DNA from: JAWKWH01 sp963669455
GTDB lineage: Bacteria > Pseudomonadota > Alphaproteobacteria > Rhizobiales > Rhizobiaceae
NCBI GenBank assembly: GCA_963669455.1
Contig: OY770026.1
Location: 3,100,001-3,164,000, forward strand
Direction of reading: 5' to 3'
Length of the DNA stretch: 64,000 nt
The notes under the pieces are model-generated. The model saw only the letters and a program-made list of their open reading frames with translations, ran no database searches and was not told the DNA's origin. This document shows positions 36,345 to 46,296 of this stretch, one piece after another. A program made the translations under genes and the position numbers. Position 1 is the stretch's first letter. Each line of letters begins with the position of its first letter.

Positions 36345-36929
36345 TTACTGCCGTTTCGGCGGACCTTCATCATAACCGGCAAACACGAGAATATTTGCCG
36401 CATCCGGGGCGGGAAGCGAAACGGCCGGATCGGAAAAGACAAACTGGGTTGCACCGGTCGGACTGTCTATTGCCACCTGATATTGATGCAATTGCGAGTA
36501 TAACACCTCTTCGCCGCGCAGAACCACAACCCGGATCGGCATTGTCACGGCGCCTGCTGTACCCTGTGGTCCCGGCACGACACGGCCGGCGACGGCAACT
36601 GTCATATTGAGAAGGCCGTCTTCGTAACGGCAACTGCGCGTGACGTCGGAAATCGACGCCTGGTAGATGATATTGTCCGGGTTTTTCTCTTCTTCGCCAC
36701 GCCGGACCTTTTTGTAGGTGTTGTAGTAGGCCGTGCCCTCTCGCAAGCGGACCCGCGGACAATAAGCGCGCAAATCGACCTGACTGATCCTGTCGTCGGG
36801 CTTTTCTTCCTTTTTTTCCTGCCCCAGACCGAAGCCCGGAAATCCGCCACCTTCGCCCGATTGGCAGCCAGCTACGGTCAAAGCGATTGCAAATACGCCG
36901 AAAAGCGACAAAAAACCACGGTTTGCCAA
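36345..36929 (-). CDS. Putative lipoprotein of unknown function
   Basis: A 194-residue protein with a signal sequence (MANRGFLSLFGVFAIALTVAGC) ending in a lipobox, then a Gly-rich linker (GEGGGFPGFGLG) and a beta-rich domain with paired cysteines (YCPRVRLREG, TRSCRYEDGLLNM). The TTG start at 36929 is preceded by AGGGAG six bases away; an ATG at 36992 without such a site is open upstream. The domain is typical of conserved alphaproteobacterial envelope proteins of unknown role. Confidence 0.75.
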   Translation of the reverse strand: MANRGFLSLFGVFAIALTVAGCQSGEGGGFPGFGLGQEKKEEKPDDRISQVDLRAYCPRVRLREGTAYYNTYKKVRRGEEEKNPDNIIYQASISDVTRSCRYEDGLLNMTVAVAGRVVPGPQGTAGAVTMPIRVVVLRGEEVLYSQLHQYQVAIDSPTGATQFVFSDPAVSLPAPDAANILVFAGYDEGPPKRQ

Positions 36930-37083
36930 CTGAAACTCCCTGAACAGTACTTCCCCGAAGAGGCAAGGCTGTTTATACCAACGCCGCGGCAAAAATGCGA
37001 CAGCGATGGTATGGATTTCTTATCAATTTCCACTGCCGTCTTCTTAGGGTTATGACGCTACAGGCGATACTCAACAGGCAAGC

Positions 37084-38475
37084 ATGATGAAATACATCAG
37101 CACACGGGGCCACGCTCCCATTCTCGGATTTTCCGATACGCTACTCGCCGGATTGGCGCGTGATGGCGGTCTCTACCTGCCGGAAAGCTGGCCGCAATTT
37201 TCGCCGACCGAGATCCGGGCGATGCGCGGGCTTGATTATGCCAATCTGGCGACCAGGCTGCTCCTGCCATTTGTGGAAGGCGATATAGACGCCGGCCGGT
37301 TTTCGAAAATGGTCAGCGAAGCCTATGGGGCATTTAATCATCCAGCTGTCTGTCCCATCGTTCAAACGGATCACAACGAATTCGTACTTGAATTGTTTCG
37401 CGGGCCTACCCTCGCATTCAAAGATGTTGCGATGCAGTTGTTGTCGCGATTGATGGACCATGTGCTGGCCGAACGTGGCGAACGGGCGACGATCGTGGGG
37501 GCGACGTCGGGCGACACGGGCGGCGCTGCAATTGAGGCATTCGCAGGCCGGGGGAATACCGATATCTTCATCCTTTTCCCGGCTGGCAAAGTATCGCCAG
37601 TCCAGCAGCGGCAGATGACGACATCGGGTGCCGCCAATGTTCATGCGCTGTCGATTGAGGGAAATTTCGACGATTGCCAGGCGCTGGTCAAAGGGATGTT
37701 CAACAATCAACCGTTTCGCGACCGTGTTGGCCTGTCCGGCGTCAATTCGATCAACTGGGCCCGGATCATGGCGCAAATCGTCTATTACTTCTCATCGGCC
37801 CTTTCACTTGGCGGGCCGGACAGGCCGGTTTCATTTACCGTGCCTACGGGAAATTTTGGCGATATTTTCGCCGGTTTCGCCGCCAAACGGATGGGACTGC
37901 CAATCGAAAAGCTGGTCATCGCCACAAACGACAACGACATTCTGGCACGCACCATCGAAACCGGCCGCTACGAGACCTGCGGCGTCGTCGAAACAACTTC
38001 GCCATCGATGGATATTCAGGTGTCGTCCAATTTCGAGCGGCTTTTGTTTGAAATGTCCGGGCGCGACAGCGAGAGCATCGTCACGGCGATGGAGGGGTTG
38101 AAGCAATCGGGCTCCTTTAGGCTTGCCGATAACACGCTGAAGTCGATCCGATCGGAATTTGCCGCCGGACGCTCGAAAATCGATGAAACTGCTGCTGTGA
38201 TCCGCTCTTTACTGGAGCAGTCGGACTATCTCGCCGACCCGCACACCGCGACGGGGCTAAAGGTAGCGCGTGAACAAAGCGGCACAGCACCCATGGTTGT
38301 TCTGGCGACGGCGCATCCGGCCAAATTCCCGGCTGCCGTTGAGGCGGCTTGCGGGGTGGTTCCCGACCTGCCTTCCAGGCTTGCCGGCATGATGCAGGCG
38401 GAAGAAAAATATATCACCCTTCCATCGGAGCTGAAAATGGTGGAAGATCATATTGAGCGCCACCGATCCCATTAG
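37084..38475 (+). CDS. thrC: Threonine synthase
   Basis: Converts O-phosphohomoserine to threonine with PLP. The 463-residue length fits the long (class II) bacterial enzyme. It begins MMKYISTRGHAPILGFSDTL. The PLP-lysine segment is FRGPTLAFKDVAMQLL (Lys near 116), and GATSGDTGGAAIEAF plus TGNFGDIFAGF are phosphate-binding elements. The homoserine kinase supplying its substrate is encoded at 49.8-50.8 kb. An M16 peptidase gene follows 24 bases downstream, a standard Hyphomicrobiales pairing. Confidence 0.96.
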   Translation: MMKYISTRGHAPILGFSDTLLAGLARDGGLYLPESWPQFSPTEIRAMRGLDYANLATRLLLPFVEGDIDAGRFSKMVSEAYGAFNHPAVCPIVQTDHNEFVLELFRGPTLAFKDVAMQLLSRLMDHVLAERGERATIVGATSGDTGGAAIEAFAGRGNTDIFILFPAGKVSPVQQRQMTTSGAANVHALSIEGNFDDCQALVKGMFNNQPFRDRVGLSGVNSINWARIMAQIVYYFSSALSLGGPDRPVSFTVPTGNFGDIFAGFAAKRMGLPIEKLVIATNDNDILARTIETGRYETCGVVETTSPSMDIQVSSNFERLLFEMSGRDSESIVTAMEGLKQSGSFRLADNTLKSIRSEFAAGRSKIDETAAVIRSLLEQSDYLADPHTATGLKVAREQSGTAPMVVLATAHPAKFPAAVEAACGVVPDLPSRLAGMMQAEEKYITLPSELKMVEDHIERHRSH

Positions 38476-38499
38476 TCGGCGCGGAGGAGAGACTGATTT

Positions 38500-39792
38500 A
38501 TGAGTGTTGATGTTAGCCGCCTGTCCAATGGACTGACGGTAGCCACTGAATCAATCCCGCATCTTGAAAGCGTAGCACTGGGTGTTTGGGTCAAATCGGG
38601 CTCCAGAGACGAGCGGGACAACGAGCATGGCATTGCCCACCTGTTGGAGCACATGGCTTTCAAGGGCACCGGCAAACGGGATGCGTGGCAAATCGCTTCG
38701 CAGATCGAGGATGTGGGCGGGGAAATCAACGCATCGACCAGCGTCGAGACGACGGCCTTTTACGCCCGGGTCCTGAAAGACGATGTACCGCTGGCAATCG
38801 ACATGCTGGCCGACATCCTGACCGACCCGAAATTTGACCCGTCCGAACTACAGCGCGAGCAACATGTCATCCTGCAGGAAATCGGCGCCGCTCACGATAC
38901 GCCGGATGATGTCGTTTTCGACCGTTTTACCGAAACGGCTTTTCGCCACCAGACAATCGGCCGCTCGGTGCTGGGTACGGCAGAAACGGTTGAATCATTC
39001 ACGTCGACGCAGCTGCGTGCATTTCTTGAGCGGCAGTATGGCAGCGATCGGATGGTCATTGTGGCCGCTGGCGCCATTGATCATCAGAAATTCGTGCGCG
39101 AGGTCGAAAAGCATTTCGGTACGTTTCGCGAGCGTGCGACATCGAAACCGGCGCCCTATGCCAATTATGTCGGCGGCGACTACCGGGAAGACCGCGATCT
39201 GATGGACGCGCAGATCGTGCTCGGTTTTGAAGGCCGGGCCTTTCACGCCCGCGATTTCTATGCCTCGCAGATCCTGTCGATAATCCTCGGCGGCGGCATG
39301 TCGTCCCGCCTGTTTCAGGAGGTGCGGGAAAAACGGGGCCTTTGCTACTCTGTCTATGCCTTTCATTGGGGATTTTCCGATACCGGCCTGTTTGGGGTTC
39401 ATGCCGCCACCGGCAAAGACGATATTGCCGAGCTGATCCCGGTCGTTCTCGGTGAACTGGGCAGAAGCGGCGAGGTCATTCGCGCCGATGAACTGTCGCG
39501 CGCCGTCGCTCAATACCGGGCAGGACTGCTGATGTCGGGCGAAAGCCCAGCCAGCCGGGTATCGCAGATTGCCAGGCAGCTTTTGTTGTTTGGCCGCCCG
39601 GTGACAACGGAAGAACTCATGGACCGGCTGTCCAATATTACCCTGGAAAGACTGGTAGATCTTTCACAAAGGCTGTTTTCCACAAAGCCGACAGTTGCCG
39701 CCGTCGGACCACTTGGCAACCTGCCGTCGTTCCAGGAAATCCACTCCAATCTTGCCCAGGACAGACAGCCGGCCCGCGAACTCGCCATTTAG
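38500..39792 (+). CDS. M16-family zinc peptidase (mitochondrial-processing-peptidase-like)
   Basis: A 430-residue peptidase with the inverted zinc motif HLLEH (residues 47-51) in GIAHLLEHMAFKGTGKR, the further Glu in the region ETTAFYARVL, and the C-terminal half FYASQILSIILGGGMSSRLF typical of the family. It is the alphaproteobacterial relative of the mitochondrial beta-MPP subunit. A strong GGAGGAGAG ribosome site precedes the ATG. Probably co-transcribed with thrC and the following GNAT gene. Confidence 0.93.
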   Translation: MSVDVSRLSNGLTVATESIPHLESVALGVWVKSGSRDERDNEHGIAHLLEHMAFKGTGKRDAWQIASQIEDVGGEINASTSVETTAFYARVLKDDVPLAIDMLADILTDPKFDPSELQREQHVILQEIGAAHDTPDDVVFDRFTETAFRHQTIGRSVLGTAETVESFTSTQLRAFLERQYGSDRMVIVAAGAIDHQKFVREVEKHFGTFRERATSKPAPYANYVGGDYREDRDLMDAQIVLGFEGRAFHARDFYASQILSIILGGGMSSRLFQEVREKRGLCYSVYAFHWGFSDTGLFGVHAATGKDDIAELIPVVLGELGRSGEVIRADELSRAVAQYRAGLLMSGESPASRVSQIARQLLLFGRPVTTEELMDRLSNITLERLVDLSQRLFSTKPTVAAVGPLGNLPSFQEIHSNLAQDRQPARELAI

Positions 39793-39803
39793 GATGTGCT
39801 ACG

Positions 39804-40409
39804 GTGGACCTTCGCGATCTACTGGCCACCGATAGTGTCAAACTGAAAGGCGAGCGGGTGTTCCTGCGTCATCCGCGTTATGGCGATTACAAGGCGTGGG
39901 CGGCGCTACGGGGTACCAGCCGGGATTTTCTGGAACCCTGGGAACCGCGCTGGTCTAAGGATGAACTCACACGCGGTGCGTGGCGCAAGCGGATGCAGCA
40001 GTATAATTGCGAGCGGGCGCGTGGGACCGGCCAGACATTTTTGATATTCGAATGTGCTTCTTCGGCGCTTGCAGGGGGTATTTCACTCATCAATATTCGC
40101 CGCGGCGCCGCTCAATGCGGCCATATCGGCTATTGGATGGGCGAGGTGTTTGCCAGCCGTGGCCTGATGGCCGATGCGCTTTCCCGGCTGGTTTCCCACA
40201 GCTTTGATGAGCTGGGCTTGCACCGCATCGAAGCGGCCTGTATCCCGAAAAACGTGCGATCCAGCCGCGTACTTGAAAAAGCCGGATTTTCGCGGGAAGG
40301 ACTATTGCGGTCCTATTTGAAAATAGACGGTAAATGGCAGGACCATGTGCTATTCTCCCTGATTGACGAGGACTATCGGGGTTCGAAAAACCAGGATGAA
40401 CAGAATTGA
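39804..40409 (+). CDS. GNAT-family N-acetyltransferase (RimJ-like)
   Basis: A 201-residue acetyl-CoA-dependent acetyltransferase. RVFLRHPRYGDYKAWAALRG, YWMGEVFASRGLMADALSRL, then HRIEAACIPKNVRSSRVLEK and AGFSREGLLR are RimJ/RimL-like motifs, so a ribosomal-protein N-terminal acetylation role is possible. The start is GTG at 39804, after AGGATG. It is 12 bases from the peptidase gene and overlaps the next gene by four bases. Confidence 0.88.
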   Translation: MDLRDLLATDSVKLKGERVFLRHPRYGDYKAWAALRGTSRDFLEPWEPRWSKDELTRGAWRKRMQQYNCERARGTGQTFLIFECASSALAGGISLINIRRGAAQCGHIGYWMGEVFASRGLMADALSRLVSHSFDELGLHRIEAACIPKNVRSSRVLEKAGFSREGLLRSYLKIDGKWQDHVLFSLIDEDYRGSKNQDEQN

Positions 40410-43306
40410 AAATTGCGGTGCGATTTCTGCTCAATTTACCCGTCTTGCTGCTGGCGTTGCTTGTCTTGGCGCCGGCACCTGCCATTGCGATTGAGCCGAT
40501 AAAGATTTCAAAGGACGACATCGCGCTTGATCTTTCAAAAGCGGTTGAGATCCATCGCAATCAGGGCGCCAGTTTTCAGGTTAATACGGCAGCTCAGCCA
40601 GACGGTATTGTGCGGCGCATCGAGGTGGAGGCCAATGATCAGGACTTCAACGGTGACTGGGCGGTGTTTGCGCTGGCTAACGCGACTGATCAGCAGATTG
40701 ACCGGCTGATTGTGGCGCCACATTTCCGGCTGGCAGGGTCGGGCCTTGTTTCGCCTGATCTCGGGTCGCAGCGGATAACGGCGATTACACCAAGCGAAGG
40801 CTTTGCGCTCGACCGGCTGTCGGCACAGGATGCCGACACATTTCTGGTGACGCTGAACCCCGGCACGGTCGTCACCTTCGTGGCCGAGCTCGCCGCCCCA
40901 AATCTGCCGCAGGTCTATTTATGGGACACCGAGGCCTATAAGGACACCATCAATTCCTACACGCTCTATCGCGGTATCGTGATAGGGATTTCCGGCCTGC
41001 TGGCGTTGTTTTTGACCATTCTCTTCGTCGTCAAGGGGACATCGATGTTTCCGGCAACGGCCGCGCTGGCATGGGCGGTTCTGGCCTATATATGCGTCGA
41101 TTTCGGGTTTTTGACCCGCATTATCGAAATTACGCCGGGCAGCGCGCAAATGTGGCGCGCCGGTTCGGAAGTTGGGCTGGCAGCGACCTTTGTCATTTTC
41201 CTTTTTACCTACCTCAATTTGAACCGGTGGCATGACCATTTCAGCTATGGCGCGTTGATCTGGATTCTCGGCCTGGCGCTGCTTGCTGCCGGTGCGATCA
41301 TCGAACCTCCGATTGCCGCCGGGATCGCGCGGATGTCGTTTGTGCTGACCGCGTTCGTCGGTGTCGGACTGATCATCTACCTTGGCGCCCGGGGCTATGA
41401 CAGGGCGATCATGCTGGTGCCAAGCTGGCTTATGGTTCTTGTCTGGCTCGCCGGCTCATGGATGACGGTGACCGGACTTTTGGACAATGATATCGTGCAG
41501 CCGGCGCTGGGGGGCGGGCTGATTTTGATTACTTTGCTGATCGGCTTTACCGTCATGCAACATGCATTTGCCGGTGGCGGACTTCATCAGGGCCTGTTTA
41601 GCGACATGGAGCGTCAGGCCCTGGCAATCACGGGCGCCGGCGATCTGGTGTGGGACTGGGATGTGCCTCGCGACCGGATCCTGACCAAGCCCGATATCTG
41701 CAACCAGCTTGGACTGGCCGCCAACAGCCTGCACGGGCCGGCCAGAAACTGGCTGCCGGTGTTGCATCAAGAAGACCGCGATCCGTTCCGGACCAATCTC
41801 GATATCGTGCTTGAACACCGGCGCGGCAAGATCAATCAGCCTTTAAGGCTGCGCGGCGCAGACGGACACTATCAGTGGTTTTTGTTGCGGGCGCGGCCTG
41901 TCGTCGGGTCGGATGGCGAGATTATCCGCTGTGCCGGCACGCTGGTTGAGATCACAGAGCAGAAAAAATCCGAAGAGCGCCTGCTGCATGATGCCGTTCA
42001 CGACAATCTGACCGGCCTGCCCAACCGGGAGCTGTTTTTGAACCGGCTTGAGGCGGTCGTTGCCATTGCACGCGCTGAAGAGCATCTTAAACCGACCGTG
42101 TTCTCGATTGACATTGATCGTTTCAGCCAGGTCAATGAGAGCCTTGGAATTTCTGCCGGCGACACAATGCTTTTGACCATCGCCAGACGCCTGCACCGCC
42201 TGCTGAAGCCGCATGACGCACTCTCGCGCGTCTCGGGCGATCAGTTTGCTTTGTTGCTGTTGTCGGAGCAGGAACCGGAGCGCATTGCCGGATTTGCCGA
42301 GGCCATGCAACGAGCGATTGGCGCGCCAATCAAGTTTGGCAATAGCGAGATCGTGCTCACTGCTTCAATCGGCCTGATGACGGCAACGTCTGTAAAAAAT
42401 TCCGCAGACGGCATGATCAAGGATGCCGAGCTGGCCATGCAGCAGGCCAAGAGGTTTGGCGGGGATCGCATCGAGCCGTTCAGGCCTGCCTTTAGAACAT
42501 TCGGAACCGATCAACTGCAACTGGAATCCGATCTTCGAAGGGCTGTGGAACGCTCCGAATTCAAACTGGTCTACCAGCCGATTGTCCGCCTTGAAGATGC
42601 TTCGATTGCCGGGTTCGAAGCCTTGATCAGATGGGAGCATCCGCGCCGCGGCATCGTTTTGCCGGCAGAATTCATTCCGGTAGCCGAGGCGACCGGCCTG
42701 ATTGTACAGCTCGGCCTGTTTGGAATGCATCGGGCGGCCAGTGACCTTTATTCCTGGCAAAGGGAAGTCGCCGACGTGTCGCTATCGGTATCGGTCAATC
42801 TGTCGAGCCAGCAATTGATACGCCAGGATCTGGTGGCCGATGTGCGCTCCGTGCTTGCGCGTTCCAGCCTGCCGGCGCGCTGCTTCAGGCTTGAACTCAC
42901 TGAATCGATGGTCATGTCAAACCCGGAACAGGCGACCCATGTGCTCAAACGGTTGAAGCAGCTGGGCATCGGCCTTTCGCTGGACGATTTCGGGACCGGA
43001 TTTTCCTCACTGTCCTATCTTACCCGGTTCCCGTTCGACACCATCAAGATCGACAAGAGTTTCGTCGATGACACCAGTTCGAAAAAGACCGTTCTTTTGA
43101 AATCCATGGTCAATATGGCGCATGATCTTGGCCTGTCGGTGGTAACCGAAGGGGTTACCGATGAAGGCGACGCGACCAAGCTGCGCGATATGGGATGCGA
43201 ATATGTTCAAAGTTTCATGTTTGGCGCACCGATGGACGCCGATGTCGTGCTCAAACTTCTAAAGGAAAGACACCCGGCGACAGGGCAGGCGCAGGAACAG
43301 GCCTGA
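40406..43306 (+). CDS. Membrane-bound GGDEF/EAL protein with 7TMR-DISM and PAS domains
   Basis: A 966-residue cyclic-di-GMP enzyme. Signal peptide (FLLNLPVLLLALLVLAPAPA), a periplasmic beta-rich sensor to about residue 180, seven hydrophobic helices at about 185-395, a PAS domain at about 410-520 (WDWDVPRDRI), a GGDEF domain at about 530-690 whose signature is degenerate (RVSGDQFALLL), and an EAL domain from about 700 with intact FEALIRWEHP and DDFGTGFSSLSYL. It is therefore probably a phosphodiesterase with a regulatory GGDEF. The TTG start at 40406 overlaps the GNAT stop. Confidence 0.92.
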   Translation: MKIAVRFLLNLPVLLLALLVLAPAPAIAIEPIKISKDDIALDLSKAVEIHRNQGASFQVNTAAQPDGIVRRIEVEANDQDFNGDWAVFALANATDQQIDRLIVAPHFRLAGSGLVSPDLGSQRITAITPSEGFALDRLSAQDADTFLVTLNPGTVVTFVAELAAPNLPQVYLWDTEAYKDTINSYTLYRGIVIGISGLLALFLTILFVVKGTSMFPATAALAWAVLAYICVDFGFLTRIIEITPGSAQMWRAGSEVGLAATFVIFLFTYLNLNRWHDHFSYGALIWILGLALLAAGAIIEPPIAAGIARMSFVLTAFVGVGLIIYLGARGYDRAIMLVPSWLMVLVWLAGSWMTVTGLLDNDIVQPALGGGLILITLLIGFTVMQHAFAGGGLHQGLFSDMERQALAITGAGDLVWDWDVPRDRILTKPDICNQLGLAANSLHGPARNWLPVLHQEDRDPFRTNLDIVLEHRRGKINQPLRLRGADGHYQWFLLRARPVVGSDGEIIRCAGTLVEITEQKKSEERLLHDAVHDNLTGLPNRELFLNRLEAVVAIARAEEHLKPTVFSIDIDRFSQVNESLGISAGDTMLLTIARRLHRLLKPHDALSRVSGDQFALLLLSEQEPERIAGFAEAMQRAIGAPIKFGNSEIVLTASIGLMTATSVKNSADGMIKDAELAMQQAKRFGGDRIEPFRPAFRTFGTDQLQLESDLRRAVERSEFKLVYQPIVRLEDASIAGFEALIRWEHPRRGIVLPAEFIPVAEATGLIVQLGLFGMHRAASDLYSWQREVADVSLSVSVNLSSQQLIRQDLVADVRSVLARSSLPARCFRLELTESMVMSNPEQATHVLKRLKQLGIGLSLDDFGTGFSSLSYLTRFPFDTIKIDKSFVDDTSSKKTVLLKSMVNMAHDLGLSVVTEGVTDEGDATKLRDMGCEYVQSFMFGAPMDADVVLKLLKERHPATGQAQEQA

Positions 43307-43330
43307 GTGGCCCCAACGTTTCAGAACATA

Positions 43331-43939
43331 TCAGGCGCGGCCGGCAACGCCGCTTAGGTGGACCACTTCGATCCCCAGTGTGGACAGGACGCGGTCATAT
43401 TTTCCGTCGATATCGCTATCAAACAACAAATCCGGATCGGCCTTGCATGTCAGCCAGCCATTATCGGCGATTTCTTGTTCAAGCTGACCCGGCCCCCAAC
43501 CGGAATAACCCAAGGTCATGAACGATTTTACCGGCCCGGCCCCTTCAGAAATGGCCCGCAGGATATCGACAGTCGCCGTCAGAACCACACTCTCATCCAC
43601 CGGCATTGATGATTCGCTGACATAATCATCGGAATGCACGACAAATCCCCTGCTCTGATCGACAGGGCCGCCGTGACGGACCATCATCGTGCGCGCGCTT
43701 TCAGGCAGGCGTATTTCTTCGGTTTCCTCGATCACGCCGAGTTGAGCCAGCAGCTCCGGGAACCGCAGCGACTGAGCGCGGTTGATGATCAGTCCCATCG
43801 CTCCTTCGCCACTATGTGCGCAAAGATAGATCACCGATCGGGCAAATCGTTCATCCTGCATGGCAGGCATTGCGACCAGAAACTGCCCGTCAAGCGAACT
43901 GCGCTCATCATTCAAGATTTTGCGATTCTCGTCTTCCAT
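43331..43939 (-). CDS. yqgE: YqgE/AlgH family protein (UPF0301)
   Basis: A 202-residue member of UPF0301. It has the standard start LDGQFLVAMPAMQDERFARS, VIYLCAHSGEGAMGLIINR and later LGYSGWGPGQLEQEI. The family is conserved, cytoplasmic and of uncertain function; in Pseudomonas AlgH affects alginate regulation. It is convergent with the GGDEF/EAL gene, 24 bases apart. Confidence 0.92.
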   Translation of the reverse strand: MEDENRKILNDERSSLDGQFLVAMPAMQDERFARSVIYLCAHSGEGAMGLIINRAQSLRFPELLAQLGVIEETEEIRLPESARTMMVRHGGPVDQSRGFVVHSDDYVSESSMPVDESVVLTATVDILRAISEGAGPVKSFMTLGYSGWGPGQLEQEIADNGWLTCKADPDLLFDSDIDGKYDRVLSTLGIEVVHLSGVAGRA

Positions 43940-44000
43940 GTTTCAAGGCTACGCCTTTTGCTAGACGATTAACAGGCTGAAGATCATCAGCCGGACCGCA

Positions 44001-44738
44001 CTAACCGATACGGCGAATGGCCAGGCGGTAAAGCAGTGTTACCACAACACCATGGATGGCGATGGCAAAGCCCAGTTTGAGAAGAAAAGACAGATAGTGG
44101 GCGGTATCGGTGCGCAGCAATTCGCCTATCCAAAAGGTGGGAACAAAAGACCCCAGATATCTAAAAGGCGAAGGAACCAACGCCAATAGCGGCACCAGAG
44201 CGCCGATGTTCACAATCTTTGTGACCGCCAGTCCCTCTACTTTATTGCGCGCAATTGCCGGGAGAATAAACGCCACACACACCGCTTCGATTGCAGCCAG
44301 CAGAGCAAGCATAACAACGATAGGCAAAGAGAGGTTTGGCGCAAGTATAATCACACCAAAGCCTGTGATCAGCGCCGTTATGATCGCGGTGATGGTGGCG
44401 CGGTAGGCAAAAAACCCTGCCTTGCCCGTGGGGGTTATGTCGAGCGCAAGCAGCGGCCCGTCATCGCGGTCTTCAAGCAGTAAAAAACCAGTAACCCAAC
44501 CGATGAGGAATGCGGGCAACGTGAAAACAACCAGGGAAAGATAACCGGTAAAATCGGGAAGACCAAAGGCATCAAGCGCTGCATTGTCGATCGTGGGTCT
44601 GAAAAACGCCACGCCGATGGGCATCAAAATGGCGAACAGGATGGAAAACAACAAAGCCGGGTCACGGCTGACATTACGGGTGTCGGCAGCAAAAAGGCCA
44701 AAAAAGCGGCTATATACTGATTTTGTTGCGGCCGTCAT
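44001..44738 (-). CDS. ABC transporter permease, subunit 2 of an exporter
   Basis: A 245-residue protein with about six hydrophobic helices (LLFSILFAILMPIGVAFF, LVVFTLPAFLIGWVTGFLLL, ATITAIITALITGFGVIIL). Its layout resembles permeases of the three-gene fluoroquinolone/drug-export type ABC systems of actinobacteria and firmicutes. It overlaps the upstream permease by four bases. Cargo unknown. Confidence 0.8.
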   Translation of the reverse strand: MTAATKSVYSRFFGLFAADTRNVSRDPALLFSILFAILMPIGVAFFRPTIDNAALDAFGLPDFTGYLSLVVFTLPAFLIGWVTGFLLLEDRDDGPLLALDITPTGKAGFFAYRATITAIITALITGFGVIILAPNLSLPIVVMLALLAAIEAVCVAFILPAIARNKVEGLAVTKIVNIGALVPLLALVPSPFRYLGSFVPTFWIGELLRTDTAHYLSFLLKLGFAIAIHGVVVTLLYRLAIRRIG

Positions 44739-45430
44739 TTTCCAAATTCTTTCTTCAATAAACCAAGGGCCAGGAGCACCGTTGCCCCGGCCGCCACTGC
44801 CGAGACCACGAGCATGAGAGCGACCTGCACCGTACCGGCGTCATGGGTACCGGTTGCCACAAGAATGAGTTTGAACTGGGCGGCAGAGGGGATGATGATG
44901 GCCCAGGCGGGCATGGGATCAATAAGGGCAATAAACCCGGGCCCGATAATGGGGGTCATAAATCCGGCGGCACCGATCAGGTATCCCGTTACGGTTTTAA
45001 AATACAACGCTGCGGGAACGCCGATGGCAACAAACTGAACCGATGTCAGCGTGATAATGGTGACGAGCAGAAACCAGTTGATCGAATTGTGCATGAAAGG
45101 GGCAATTGACAGAACTGCGGTCAACGCTATCGCCGTCAATGTAAGTGTTTTCGACCAGAAATAGTTCGCCGCGGTCACCGGGGAAATGGCCAGGGCCGAG
45201 CGGGTATTTTCGGCCCGCTCCAGCATCATAAGCGCGCCCAAAAAGAAAAACCCCAGCACCGAAGGATCGGTATAAAAAACCAGGGCCGGCGCCCAATCGG
45301 GAAGATAGGCCTCCAGTTGAATAAGAATGAGGACATAAAACGCGACAATAACGGCGTAGGCAATATAAATGCCATAACGCCACTGCAGGCGGGCATCGTG
45401 GCGGACAAGGGTTGCAAGGCGGGCGCTCAT
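44735..45430 (-). CDS. ABC transporter permease, subunit 1 of an exporter
   Basis: A 231-residue membrane protein with about six helices (YIAYAVIVAFYVLILIQL, DPSVLGFFFLGALMMLERAE, VQVALMLVVSAVAAGATVLL). ATGA overlaps join it to both the ATPase and the second permease, so the three form one translational unit. Likely an ABC-2-type exporter half. Confidence 0.82.
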   Translation of the reverse strand: MSARLATLVRHDARLQWRYGIYIAYAVIVAFYVLILIQLEAYLPDWAPALVFYTDPSVLGFFFLGALMMLERAENTRSALAISPVTAANYFWSKTLTLTAIALTAVLSIAPFMHNSINWFLLVTIITLTSVQFVAIGVPAALYFKTVTGYLIGAAGFMTPIIGPGFIALIDPMPAWAIIIPSAAQFKLILVATGTHDAGTVQVALMLVVSAVAAGATVLLALGLLKKEFGK

Positions 45431-46296
45431 GGGGCGGCTCCCGCCGGTGGTGTGGGACCGACAGCCTTGATAAAAACATCATCCAGGCTGGCTTCGGCCG
45501 TGTGCATGGAAGCGATATTATTTGCGGCCAACAGGGCGAGAAAATCTTTGTTGGTGCCAATATTGTCCATGTGAAACTCGCGGGATTGTGCGGCACCTTT
45601 GCCGGAGAGCCTAACCTTGAGAAGGCGCTGCCCATATTGTCGTTTTAGGTCTTCAGATGCGCCGGAAACCTGAATGGCGCCTCTGGCGAGAAACGCAACG
45701 CGATCACAGACTTCATCCGCCTCGGACATATTATGGGTGGTAAGAAAAACCGTTTTGCCATCTGCCTTAAGGGACCTGATCAAATCGCGGGTAATCCGGG
45801 CCCGGGCCGGATCTTGCCCGGTTGTCGGTTCATCGAAAAACAGCAATTCCGGGTCATGCAGCAATGACCGGCACAGATTGAGCCGCATTTTCATCCCCTT
45901 GGACAAAGCATCGACACGCTGGTCAGCCGCATCATCCAAATCGACAAGCTTTAGCACTTCTATGGGATCGCGGGTGGGCCGGTCATAAAGCGCGGCAAAC
46001 AGTTTGAGGTTTTCAAGCGCGGTTAAGCGGGTGTAGAGGGTGGGTAGTTCAAAGCTCACCCCAATCCTTTCATAAAGGGAACGGCCCATCTGTTGCACCG
46101 GCTGACCAAAAAGACTGGCCTCACCTTCAAACCCGCGCAGCAGCCCCATGAGGATTTTTTGTGTGGTGGACTTTCCCGATCCCGAGGGTCCAAGCAGGCC
46201 ATATACCTCGCCCTCGGCAACGGAAAAATTCAACCCCTCAAGAACGGGTTCGGTGGCGCCCTGGTATGTAAAACTGAGGTTTGCAACATCAATCAT
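45427..46296 (-). CDS. ABC transporter ATPase of an exporter
   Basis: A 289-residue nucleotide-binding protein: Walker A LGPSGSGKSTTQ (about 37-45), a signature altered to DALSKGMKMRLNLCRSL, Walker B LLFFDEPTTGQDP and the H-loop FLTTHNMSEADEV. About 70 residues follow the catalytic domain (the DRI-like accessory part). It lies directly after a TetR gene, and the set reads as a self-contained, ligand-induced drug or metabolite exporter. Confidence 0.9.
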   Translation of the reverse strand: MIDVANLSFTYQGATEPVLEGLNFSVAEGEVYGLLGPSGSGKSTTQKILMGLLRGFEGEASLFGQPVQQMGRSLYERIGVSFELPTLYTRLTALENLKLFAALYDRPTRDPIEVLKLVDLDDAADQRVDALSKGMKMRLNLCRSLLHDPELLFFDEPTTGQDPARARITRDLIRSLKADGKTVFLTTHNMSEADEVCDRVAFLARGAIQVSGASEDLKRQYGQRLLKVRLSGKGAAQSREFHMDNIGTNKDFLALLAANNIASMHTAEASLDDVFIKAVGPTPPAGAAP

